From assembly GCA_025716815.1 (NCBI GenBank), contig JAIXMN010000017.1:372001-436000 (forward strand): 64,000 bases of DNA. Reading direction: 5' to 3'. The translations under genes were made by a program, and so were the position numbers. The notes under the pieces were generated by a model. It had not been told where the DNA came from and made no database searches. It saw nothing but the letters and a program-made list of their open reading frames with translations. Positions 24,456 to 34,759 of this stretch are shown one piece after another; the stretch's first letter is position 1, and every line of letters begins with the position of its first letter. This DNA is from Dichotomocladium elegans (Eukaryota; Mucoromycota; Mucoromycetes; Mucorales; Lichtheimiaceae).

Positions 24456-24883
24456 CTACTTGAAGAGATTAAAGATGGACCCCTTCTTATCGTTACCGAG
24501 GGTCGACACCAGCCGTGAGTAGTAGTTGGGATTGCTGGCAGGCGACAGGATCTTGTCTGACAAAGGATACTATCCCGACCGTTGAGGGACCACTTCCTTC
24601 TTTCTCTATCCCCCACCCCCTTTTGCCTTACCTTATTTTTAAACTCATTGTCCAGCAACTTCTCCAGCGCTTCCAGTTGTTTTTTGGCATCAATCATATC
24701 AAATGGCTCATGTTCATTCTGGAGCGGCCGTCGGAATGTTTCCTCGACCCTCTGTGACAGCACTTGCTTCATGTCTCTCTTGGGGCGCACCTTGTCCGCA
24801 GGCCAATCACGAACCAGTCGAAGATACCTTCTGTACAAGGCATGAATTTCGGCGCGTCGTGCTCCTGCTGCGGCTGTTGACAT
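24456..24883 (-). CDS. Complex III assembly factor, UQCC2/Cbp6-like
   Basis: Mitochondrial factor that binds newly made cytochrome b during assembly of complex III. Exons 24883-24632 and 24551-24456 sum to 348 nt (115 residues). The signature is LYRRYLRLVRDWPADKVRPK followed by RDMKQVLSQRVEETF, which parallels the human UQCC2 pattern YRRFLKLCEEWP..., RDLGAYLRQRV. A charged helix follows (DAKKQLEALEKLLDNEFKNK), then a tail ILSPASNPNYYSRLVSTLG. The acceptor (ACAAG) is less typical, but it is the one that restores the frame and gives a sensible C-terminus. It lies 358 bp upstream of COX5 on the same strand. Confidence 0.8.
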
Positions 24884-25432
24884 AGTTTGTGTGGAATGGC
24901 GTGAAGGTCCCGCCTTCTTTTTTTTTTTTTCCCTTGTTATTGCTGTTTGCCAAAGTTTCCTAATGGGTGGCTTTTCTATCTCCGCTTATGCTGTCTACCT
25001 ACCGTGCTGCGGTACTTTGCTTTGCCCCTTTCCCGAAACCCAGGCGGAGCTTTTTTATTTTATCGGAAGGCCGATGAGATGCCTTCCAAGGAAGAGGTTG
25101 CGTTTGAATTCCTGGCTGTTGGTCTAGTTGGAGGTACCTAAGTCCTTCGTGGCCCGGAGGGATTCATTCTATACGCAATAAGCTCATTAAACATGAAAAC
25201 GAGGCACTGATCACACATATGGCAATATTGTACATTTAATACTGTACATCAGCCATTCGGGCATGAAAATGGCACCGAGGACCTAGCCAATAAGTCTCGG
25301 CACGTAGTACCATTGCGTACCACATGATCTTTGGCTTAAGACGCATTTATTCTCTTGCTTCGTCCAAGCCAAACATCAACCTGCACCCCCTTTTTTTTCT
25401 TTCCCGTCCACCTTCCCCGGCATTGTGAGGCT
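24884..25432. other. Divergent promoter region
   Basis: 549 bp between the UQCC2-like gene (-) and the F-box/PP2-like gene (+). Contains a poly-T run at 24921-24931. Small ORFs are not convincing. No gene seen. Confidence 0.5.
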
Positions 25433-26775
25433 ATGATACATTCCTCGGTTTACGACTTCCCGGGAGAAATCCTTTTGATGATATGTAGCTACCTTACCGC
25501 AAGGGACCTTGAGCAGTTTTGTCAGGTACGTACGTTTATACAACAAATGTGTCTCTTTCTCCGGTGGTGGTGGGATGTTGTCTCTTAACCTCCTTCTGTT
25601 TATTTTTTTTTTCAGTGCCACCCCAAACTTCAGAGACTCGCTGAGGATGAATGGCTATGGAAATCACTGGTACGACAGCGGTTTCCAGCCGTTGCATCTT
25701 ACGCAGGAACAAAGTATACGAGCTGGCGACAGTATTACATGATAAAAGGCACAAGAAACAAAAGATCGCCAATGATATGTATAAAAAAAAAAAACTTATA
25801 TTATGTATGTCATAGACCGGCTTCAGTTATCTGCAGCAGAGGATTTGGTCATTGTGGATGCTTGTACGCCTTTCTGGCGATTTATTGAAAGCCGCGAGAG
25901 CGAATATGGCACTGTTGCCAAGCTCTATTCCGTACAGGCTTTGAATGCAAGTGGATTCGATTGCCAGTAAACACACACACACACACAAGCGCGCGCGCGC
26001 GCGTATAACGCTGCCTATAGCATTATTACCCACCCACCGCTCTGTCTAACATCCTTCCTTTGCATCCTATTATATATATAGGTGAGCGGGACAGTGTATG
26101 GCATACCTCGCGGCCAATACCGTGTCCAGTGGCGTCTGCGATTCGGACCTTCAGCACGTTGGAATGAACCATTTCATTTCAGGGCAGAAATGGACAAGGT
26201 ATAGAATCATATACACGCCGTGGAATGCAGAGAGAGAGAAAGCACATGTATCACTATTACACCTATATATCAGGGCCAGTACCCTTCCCACAACGTTACT
26301 AATGGATGTAAACCGTCGATAGCGCAACATCCTCTCCTTCACTACACCCCCAGACTTCTTCACCCGCTGCGACGTCTTGACCAACACATGGGTCAAGCTT
26401 TTGCTACCGTACGTTATCATCATTGACCGACCCTTTGCAGACATTGTGGTTCTTCTTGAAAAGAAATCAATGTTATGGAAAGCTGGCATCGTAAGTGTGC
26501 GTTACGAGCTGTTTTCATCTCCCATGTTGAGCGAAACGGAAAACAGTATAAATATATATGAGAAAGATCGATGACACGATTTTCTTTTTCCTCTCTATAC
26601 AAAGGAGATCGATTGGGTTCGACTGATTCATGTGGACTCCTTGGTCGAGTCTGATATGGCCAACGAGAACATGTTGATGATCCAGCATGAGTATCCGTAT
26701 GCTCCGTGCAAAAGACAAGAGCGTCAAGAAGCATCGGGTGATCTGTGCAACAGCGCCTCCTCATCATGCAAGTAA
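25433..26775 (+). CDS. F-box protein with PP2-like (phloem protein 2) domain
   Basis: Predicted substrate receptor of an SCF ubiquitin ligase. Seven exons: 25433-25525, 25616-25778, 25816-25966, 26087-26198, 26274-26307, 26354-26490 and 26605-26775, summing to 861 nt (286 residues). The F-box is at residues ~5-55: VYDFPGEILLMICSYLTARD, LEQFCQCHPKLQRLAEDEWL and WKSLVRQRF. The second half starts LVIVDACTPFWRFIESRESE, then YGTVAKLYSVQALNASGF, VYGIPRGQYRVQWRLRFG and a sandwich-like tail (DIVVLLEKKSMLWKAGIEID, WVRLIHVDSLVES). This order resembles plant F-box/PP2-B proteins, whose PP2 lectin-like domain binds glycans. The C-terminal 45 residues are disordered and Ser-rich. F-box is firm; PP2 similarity is a pattern judgement. 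The third intron contains a 33-bp alternating AC/GC run. Confidence 0.75.
25971..26003. repeat. AC then GC alternating purine-pyrimidine run
   Basis: About eight AC units followed by about seven GC units, giving 33 bp of alternating purine-pyrimidine sequence, in the third intron of the F-box/PP2-like gene. Such runs can adopt Z-DNA. Confidence 0.85.
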
Positions 26776-27047
26776 TTGATCTCCTCCAAAAACTACATTG
26801 CTGCTGATGCTTGATATCTTCAAAGTCTTAGGAAAGAAGGCTATCGCCACCTTTGTCGCAGCTCTATCACATGTCCTCGTAAATATAAATTGAACGATTC
26901 TTTAGGAAAATGGATAAATTGTACAAGTGCATCCGCTGGTATAAAGAAATAGGGAAGGGGTCTGTAAATTGGGAAGTTGTGGGCGTGAGCATGTCGAGTG
27001 ATAAGTAAAAATTCACTCCCTTTCAGCTCCTAATTCCCTTTTTTGCC

Positions 27048-30000
27048 CTAATTGTATTGATGAAGAGGCGATGCTGGATAATATTGTTGCGGAGCACCCA
27101 TGGGTGCCATCATACCGCTATTGTTCATATAAGAAGACGCCAATCGCTGCTGCGGTTGCCCAGATCCATTGTTGCTATAAGAGTAGACGCTGCTTGGAGA
27201 CCCTCGATTGAATCCCGTAGAATAGTATGTGCCACGGGATGTAACCGATCGCGTATCGTTGTTTATGTCTTGATGGAAATCGCCCATCGCCAACAAGCTC
27301 TCTTCGTATTGCTCCCACGTCATAACGGGAATTTGCGTAGGATCAAACTTCCCCTCGTCGCCGACTGCTTTCTTTTTATGACCCTTATCGCCGAGCACAA
27401 CGCGCGTATTACCCCATGAGAAGTCATCAAAATGCCAGTACGCATAAATTGGGATCAAGAACGAAAATACAGGAATCGCGCAGATCGACACCAGCATCCA
27501 CACAATGTGATCCCACTTTCGATGCGCAAGGAAAATTAATGCCTGGAGACCATACATAGCCGCGATTGTGATGATTGTCATGATCGGCACATCAGAAGTT
27601 GAGGTCGCCAGCGAGTAGATCAGGTATACCATATAGCCTACCACCGCAGGTTGACCGAGTGTACTGATCAGATCTAGCATGACAACGAATCGCATCGAAA
27701 AGCAGCAAAAACCGCAGAGCTGCGGCAAATGGATCAACTCGCCAAGGTTGTGGATAGTCGAGTTGATCCAGCGGCGACGCTGCGATACAAGAACAGACCA
27801 TCGGTCCGGTGCATTCGTCTGACACTTCGCGTCTGGCGTAAACTTGGTCTTGTACGTCGGAAAATGCTTAAGGATAAGGGTCGTCAAGTATCGGTCCTCG
27901 CCAAGGTAAAGCAAATTCTTCTTGTGGAGCGTGTCTACCTTATTAATTTGGTAATCTTCAATAACCTCGTTCGAGATGAGAAGAGGCAAATTCTTGGTGG
28001 CAGATCGGATCCGGTAGATAGTGAAACAGCCCGGCAAACATGTTACTGTGCCAAAGAGCGATTCAAAAGCCTTAATCATGTAATGAGAGATGAAGTACTC
28101 GTACACTTGGATCATGGTCACCCATGTATCCTTGGCATTCGATAAAAGAGTTTCACCGCATAGACCAATAATCCTCGAGTCGTTCATGAGCACGGAAACC
28201 ATTCGGCTCAGACCCTCTTTATGCACCTCTGTATCGGCATCCACCATCAGCACAAACTCATAATAGCTGGGGTTGACGCCAATCACGTTTTTGATCTGAT
28301 GGTACATCTCAAGCTCCATGGGCGTCATCGGGGCATTGTAGTGGACCTTGTTTAGGAACCGCATCAGAATAAGCTGGGAATCACGCTTGCCTCGGTTGCC
28401 CGGCTTTTGGCGCTCACTAGGCTTGCCGACCTTGACGACAACAATATAGGGTACAACGCGTCCCTGAATTTCGTAGAGCCCTGAGTATACCTTGCCCATG
28501 TTATGCTGCTTGGCACCCATGCCGACAGAAAGGAATGAAAGCGCGTCTGGGTCATGGTTCGGATCGTGACCAAGGACATCGAGCACAATCCGGGGCGTGG
28601 GTCGGTCGTTTCCTCCTCCCACGATCATACCGTCGCAAATGATGAACATGAGCTTGCGCTTATCATCATAGAGTTGTGTCGCAATCGAATCGATCGTTTT
28701 CTTGATCGATTCGTCGTCCTCTGTATAACAAGGTACTTGGCAGATCACAAATTTGTCGTGCATCTCAAGGGGGCTGCTAGAAGGAAACTGCAGCGCAGCC
28801 AAAAACTTGAACACAATCACAAGACACAGCAGCACAGTGATGATGAGAAGCAGGTACTCGGAGAAAATGCACTTTGGTGAATAGCGATAATCGACGGTGC
28901 CGACATAGAAAAGGTTACGCAAGCACACCTTTTGCCAGTATCGTACCTCCGAGTCAAGCGCAAGCCCGTTCCAAGCATCCGAGATGTCCGTGCCAGGATG
29001 GTTTCTAAACAAATCAACCACATCGCCGTGCATAAAACCCGTACCATCTCCACCTGGCGTCGCTTGCCCGTCAGCAGACATGGTTGTCAAGCCACCCTCG
29101 ATATACATTGTCAGATCAAAGATCTCATCGTCAATGTACGCCCACTTGCGGGTAGTCATCAAACCATTGACATTTGTGATCCGGGACGCCTGGCTCTTGA
29201 GATCGGATGCCTTGAAGGCAATCTCTCCCCGCTTGTGGTTTCTCCGAAGGTAGGTCATTTTTTCATAGTACCAGTCAGGACGAAAATCCTTCATGCCAGC
29301 TCGGAAATCGTGGAAACGCGAATTGGCATCGTAGAGGTTGAGAGTATAATTGAGACCAACATTCTCAGGCACAGAGCCTGTTGTACCCTGACAGACAGCC
29401 GAGACCTGGATAGGGAAAAGATAAGAAGCATCTGTTCCGGCATACGCCAAAATGCCGCTCATTGAGATAATGTCGCTCGCATAGTGATGAGGGGCAAAGC
29501 TGGTGAGATCAAACACCTCGCCACGGATGGCGACAAGGCCGTTATTGCTGTCTGAATGAGCTTGGAGCTCAGCGGGGGAGAATACATCCCTGGAGGGACA
29601 GATGATCATGCCGAAAAAGACCAAGAACCAAATGATAAAGGCCGAGAGCAAAAAGATCATCATACATAGCGTGAGCTTTTCACGCCATGCGGTGCGTACA
29701 TCGCTACGACGCATATGTCCGCACCATTCCAAAAACTTGCTCGGGATCCACCATGTCATAATCCACACAAAGGTCAGCCATCCTTTGCGCGTACTCGATG
29801 TTTCTTCAATCTCATGGGGTTCTTCGACAAACTGTGGAGAGGCCATCATGGCCTTCATGTCGACAAAGCCCGAATGACTGGAGGCGAGTCCGTCTGAGCC
29901 CGTATGGGATGTGCCGGCAGTAGGATCCCGTTCGTCATCCGACACAAATGATCGCTGGTCGTCCGAGTAAACAGACATATTACCTGCGGCCGGCATAGCA

Positions 30001-32537
30001 TGTGGCATAGGTAGACCCGCAGCAGCAGCACTGGCAGCAGCCATTGCGCGCCTCGAATGATCCCCACCAGGGGGCAGGTCAGTTATCGCATAAGGGTCGG
30101 ACACCACGCCGGTATCCGTTAATTTCTGTAGCTCCTTTTGTCGCTTTTGGTCCTCTTTCTCCGTTACACGAAGCTGGTCTTCAAGCTGTCTCCACGCAGT
30201 CTCGCTGAGAAAGATCTAATGGACACAATACTGAGTTACACAGGCCATCCATCGCCAATTTTCTGCTTCTGATGCACTTACCCTGGTATTACCTATCGCA
30301 GCCTGGGTGGCGAACCAGCCAAAGATAGCAGCAGCGGCTTCGCATTGGTCTCTAGGTTCTCGAGAAACGTCTACACCGGCAGTTTGCAGCGTAGGACCAT
30401 ACCGAGTGCAGAATTCGTCATGGAAATACGACATGGTGTATGCGGTCTGCATGCGCTCCGCAATCTGCGCAAGACCAAAAAACCTGACCTGAGCTCGGAC
30501 ACGCTGAGGATCAAACATATTAGGCACGAGTGCGTCGCAGGGCCGTAAGCAAAATATAAACCATGGCATTGTTTCATCGAGAGTCGTCATGATATCGTCC
30601 AAGGATGATCGCAGCTGAGAGAGCGCTGTAGAAACCTTGCGCTTATCCTTCTTCTCCTTTGATGCTGGTAGTGCATCCTCACGATCGTCGAATTGCTGGT
30701 TGTTCCTGCTGCGGCGCTTCGATTTGGTACGGCGCATGGATGGCGATCGAGAGGGTTGGTTGCTCTGCTGTGCATTTAGAATGGCATCTGCCTGGCTCGG
30801 GTGGTTCTCGGTGTGGATGCTGTTATCAGCGAAGAGACCGACCAGGAATGTATTGTATGACTCTGGATTTTCGTCGCCGCCACGGAAAAGCGTGACGAAA
30901 TCAGGATACAAGATATTCTTGTTACAGTCAATAAATCCGCTGGGATTATAGCTGACTTGGCCCGAATAATGCTGGATCACAAACATGCGTGCACCTGTGG
31001 CAGACATCTTCGTCGCAAAGGAGTCGTGATCCTCGTTGTATTTATAATATGAATTTAGCATATGCGCGTCTGAGTCGCGGGTCGTTGACTTGCTATGATG
31101 ATTCGTTATGTCAATTAAACCATGTTTGGGGCGCTCGATAAGCTCGACGCAGGCAGCGTTGTTGAAGTAGGGAACGTCAGGCACAACAAGCCCGTCAGAT
31201 CGGTAGTCATTGACGTCGGTCTCGAAGAGCTGCCGAAGCATGTAGTTGTATAGGCGCTCATGAGCGTAGTTTGTACAAAAGTTATCAAACGATGCATTGC
31301 TATAATGCGTCTGGGGACCTGGCAGATCGAGCACGCCAACGACGTTGCTGTACATGTCCTTGCAGAGCTTGGTGTTGATCTGCTCGATAATCCAACTGAA
31401 TAGTAGCGAATACAATGCCACAACCAACTCATCACGCTGTTGGCCAACCTCTTCCGCGTTCAGGATGATCGAAGTTACGTCCTTCTTGATCAGCTTGGTT
31501 TTGTAAATCAGAGCATTCATTAATGCGTTCGGATCCACACCCAAAAAGTCTGCTACAACGTCCAACGTTTCTGCGTTCTTGACTGATGATGTCTCATCTC
31601 TGCTGCCGCCGTCTACAAACTCAAGATCGCCTAGGTGAAGAAGACAGGCTAGGAGTTGCATGATGCGTGCCTGATATCGCTTGCCGATGCCCAGTGCGCG
31701 TAGAGAGACCTTGAGGCTTTCGTAGCCATCCGTGTCGGCTTCGGCCGGCAACCGACCGAGATACCGATGGGGGGTAGCATCATTGAGGCGAAGAATGGAC
31801 TTCTCCTCCTGAGACGCTCCTGCCATGAGATAGTAGAAGGCATGGAAATTCTCTTCGGCTGCGGCATGTTTGACCACACGTCGCTTCTCGAAAAGATAAT
31901 TAAGAGTTTTCGCGCCGACGATCTTTCCCCGCTCATTGTATTGGAGCTCCACGTACTTGCCGACGCGGGATGCGTTCTCGTTGAAAGATGTCTTGCAATG
32001 ACCAAATGCTTCGAGGACAACCTGAGCATGCATCACGAGGCTCTGCAGCTTGGATTCCTTCTTTTGACTGCTTAGAGCGATCAAGTGGTGCAAGATCGAT
32101 TTCGCTGCCTCGGTCTTTCCGCTCCCTGTCTCTCCACTGATGATCACGCACAGTAACAAATCAGGAACAGGCTTATTGTCAGATAAAAATAAACGGAACA
32201 AAACATCCGATGCATACCTGAGGAGAATAGACTGGTCGACACCTGTCCTTCGCATATGCAGATATGCCTGATTAGCGATCTGAAAAACGTGAGGTGGCAG
32301 AGTTTCAATGCTCTCGGCCAGGATCTCCTTGTACTCAGCAACATAGTCTTGCGAAGCCTGAGACAGAGCGGTGGATTTGTAAGGGTTCAGTGCAACAAGG
32401 ATGGAGTCATTGATGCGGGTGTAGATGGCGTCTTTCTCGAATCGAACCCGAAGCGTGCCTGTGATGGTGTCCTCTGTAGGAGATTGGAGTTGTGTTAGAT
32501 CAGGGACATCCTGGGTTTTGGATTTCGAGCTGCTCAT
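27048..32537 (-). CDS. Chitin synthase with myosin motor-like domain (class V/VII type)
   Basis: Membrane enzyme polymerising GlcNAc into chitin at the hyphal tip. Exons 32537-32218, 32136-30282 and 30215-27048 sum to 5343 nt (1780 residues). The first intron (81 bp) is in frame but removing it restores a clean myosin P-loop (QSILLS then GETGSGKTEA). Motor domain ~residues 20-720: P-loop intact; switch I reads NENASRVGKY; switch II is degenerate (VLDLPGPQTH instead of DIxGFE). A linker coiled coil follows, then a cytochrome b5-like segment (RGEVFDLTSFAPHHYASDII), then the GT2 catalytic core: FVLMVDADTEV, YEYFISHYMIKAFESLFGTV, CLPGCFTIYRIR, NEVIEDYQINK, and the QRRRW motif in VLVSQRRRWINSTIHNLGEL. 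Five to seven C-terminal transmembrane helices follow. The tail is Ser/Asn/Gln-rich and I see no DEK-C domain, which would argue against class V. Confidence 0.95.
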
Positions 32538-32837
32538 CGTTTATAGGCGCGAGAATGACGAGAGTGGCTCGTTTAAAGAGCGGGGAGGGTGGATGAGCTT
32601 AGTTGTATTTTTTGTTGGACCCTAAAAGAGGATAACAAGGCAACGTGGGAGGCACAAGCGGGAAGCTTCTTCAATAAATAGCTGTACTAAGATGCCGTGC
32701 TGCTAAGACAGAGTCTTTTATGGATGGTGCGAGGGTTCTATGCCGATAGAGAGGGGAAAAGGAAGAAAAAAAAAGGTGAAAGCGTTGGATTTGGGTTGTG
32801 GAGGTGGAAGCTCAAAAAAGCAAACGATAAAATAAAA

Positions 32838-33940
32838 TTAGAAGCGGACTTTCCGCTTACGACCGGTGTACTTGGAGTCCTTTGCAACAGGTTTGTCGCC
32901 GCGTTCCCGAGCAACTTGTTTCTTGTGCTGGATCCACTCCTTGGTCTTCACGGACTTGCGTCCCTTCTTTCTCCTTGCTTGCATCTTTCTGTTTTCGTAT
33001 GCAATCGACTTGGCCTCATCGGGATGAAGCTCGCCGTCCTGACCGAGCGCTGAGGGCATTTCGTTGCGAACGCCGGTCTGTTGACCAGCAAAGAGACACA
33101 AGTAATATTTCTTGGCTTTTTTCGAGTTAGGGTAATCAATCAAAAGACCACCTTCAAAACCAGACCGATGGGCCACGTCAATAATAAGTTGGATCTGATC
33201 GTCATTCTCAGGGTAGAATTGAAAGATGGCTCGAGCGCCTTTGCGCAGGGATGCATAAAGCGTCGAGAAGAAGCGTTGTAAACGCGCTTTGGGGCGGTTG
33301 ATCTGCTTATCCGCATTACACAGCCACTGTAGCACCGAAATGCTGATTGCTCCGTCAAAAACGCCAGGTCGGTAGCCGATGCCTTGGCCAGCATCTTGTA
33401 AGAACAAGTCGCCCTCGACTTCACGCTCTTGGGCAACATCTAAAGTATTTTTTTAACAAAAGAGATAACCCCCATCAGGAACATGTCTATACAATGAAAT
33501 GCATAATCAAATCCCCCCCCTAATCGGATATCTCCTCCCCCCTTTTTTTCTTTTACCTAGCATGGCGGGCGAGATATCCATGCCTACCCAAATATGGCCC
33601 TCTTCCTCGAGAATTTCACCGCTTAGACCGGATCCGCATCCGATATCAAGCAAATACGAAGGACCTGGCGGCAAATTCAGCAGCTCCAAAGCTCGGTAAG
33701 CCATTTCCGCTTGAATAGACGCGATTCGGGAACTAGAACATACATCAACATGGGAACGAACCCATTCGATCGTGCAGAGATCGTGTTCTTTTCTCTCTCG
33801 TTACTCACTTCTCCGTGTATTTCCGCGCCTCTGTATCTCCGTAAAACTAACAGCACAAACGCAGTTAGATCAATAATGGCCTTCCTGCATGGTTCAAAGT
33901 ACACACGATTTCAGGTGGGGCGATGTGTTCCGGTCTCGAC
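32838..33940 (-). CDS. BUD23: 18S rRNA guanine-N7 methyltransferase Bud23 (WBSCR22)
   Basis: SAM-dependent methyltransferase that modifies a guanine in 18S rRNA during 40S maturation. Exons 33940-33905, 33846-33809, 33732-33557 and 33439-32838 sum to 852 nt (283 residues). N-terminus: [46 protein letters not shown]-binding motif: [20 protein letters not shown]. Then [48 protein letters not shown] and [20 protein letters not shown]. The basic C-terminal extension ([20 protein letters not shown], then TGRKRKVRF) is the Bud23-specific domain that binds Trm112 and the pre-ribosome. Acts in nucleus and nucleolus. It starts 194 bp from the divergent uS13m gene. Confidence 0.95.
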
Positions 33941-34134
33941 ATGGTTTGCTTTTGCTTTTTCTCAAGTGTATAGTCTGAAGAATAAGGTAAAAAAAAATGT
34001 TGAAAGGCTGGGTCTCAAAAAGTGGGGATATCAGGTTTATTTGGTTGGCTTGGAGTAAAAGCTCAAAAAATTTGACAAGGCTATTCCTGTAAGCAAAAAA
34101 AAAGGAACTCCTTCTGTAGAATAATAATAAAAAA

Positions 34135-34759
34135 ATGCTCCATTTGCTTGGCGTTAATCTTCCCGACCGCAAATTAGTCAGGTAAAAAAAAAAAGCATAA
34201 CAGAAAGAGAAAAAGAAACCAATGAGCACTCCAATGGTTCCTGAACCATAATAACACGCGACCATCCTTTTCCTTTGTTAGCACGGCGCTTCAGTACTTC
34301 TATGGCATCGGCGAACCTACAGCTCTTAAGCTGTGCGAGAAGCTCAAGTTTCCTCAGAACCTGAGAGTGTCCGAGCTCAGCGAAGTTCAAGTCAACGACC
34401 TTACCAACACGCTTGCATCGATGACTATCGAGACGGACTTGAAGCGCCAGGTGCGTGAGCACGTTATGCATCATCGTAATATAAACAACTACATCGGGAG
34501 ACGTCACGCCATGAGCCTTCCCGTCCGCGGCCAGCGAACGCGAAATAACGCAAAGACCGCAAAGCGATTGAATGGTCGATGGGTGCAACGACGAGGATTT
34601 AGCATGTAAGTTTTAGCGAGCGCACGCATACCAAGGATAGAGAAAACGGGGCTTCCCATGATTTCAGAGCTAAAACCTAGCCGCTTTTTTTCTTTTAGCT
34701 GGGCCGAGGCACAAGCGACTCCTTTGCAGCGATTCTTCAACAACTTTGGCGCCCTCTAG
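34135..34759 (+). CDS. Mitochondrial small-subunit ribosomal protein uS13m
   Basis: Structural protein of the mitoribosome head. Exons 34135-34181, 34282-34605 and 34699-34759 sum to 432 nt (143 residues). Recognisable blocks: MLHLLGVNLPDRKLVSTALQ, YFYGIGEPTALKLCEKLKF, LRVSELSEVQVNDLTNTL, then HRNINNYIGRRHAMSLPVRG and QRTRNNAKTAKRLNG. The last two are the S13 signature (RH..GLPVRGQRT..NA). It is shorter and less basic than cytosolic uS13 (Rps18) and resembles bacterial/mitochondrial S13 with a short C-terminal extension (IWAEAQATPLQRFFNNFGAL). No long presequence is seen, which is normal for this protein. Confidence 0.9.

Noticed and set aside
34504..34743. Reverse ORF over the uS13m gene
   Set aside because: Shadow frame; the forward spliced frame gives a complete uS13m with an exact exon sum.
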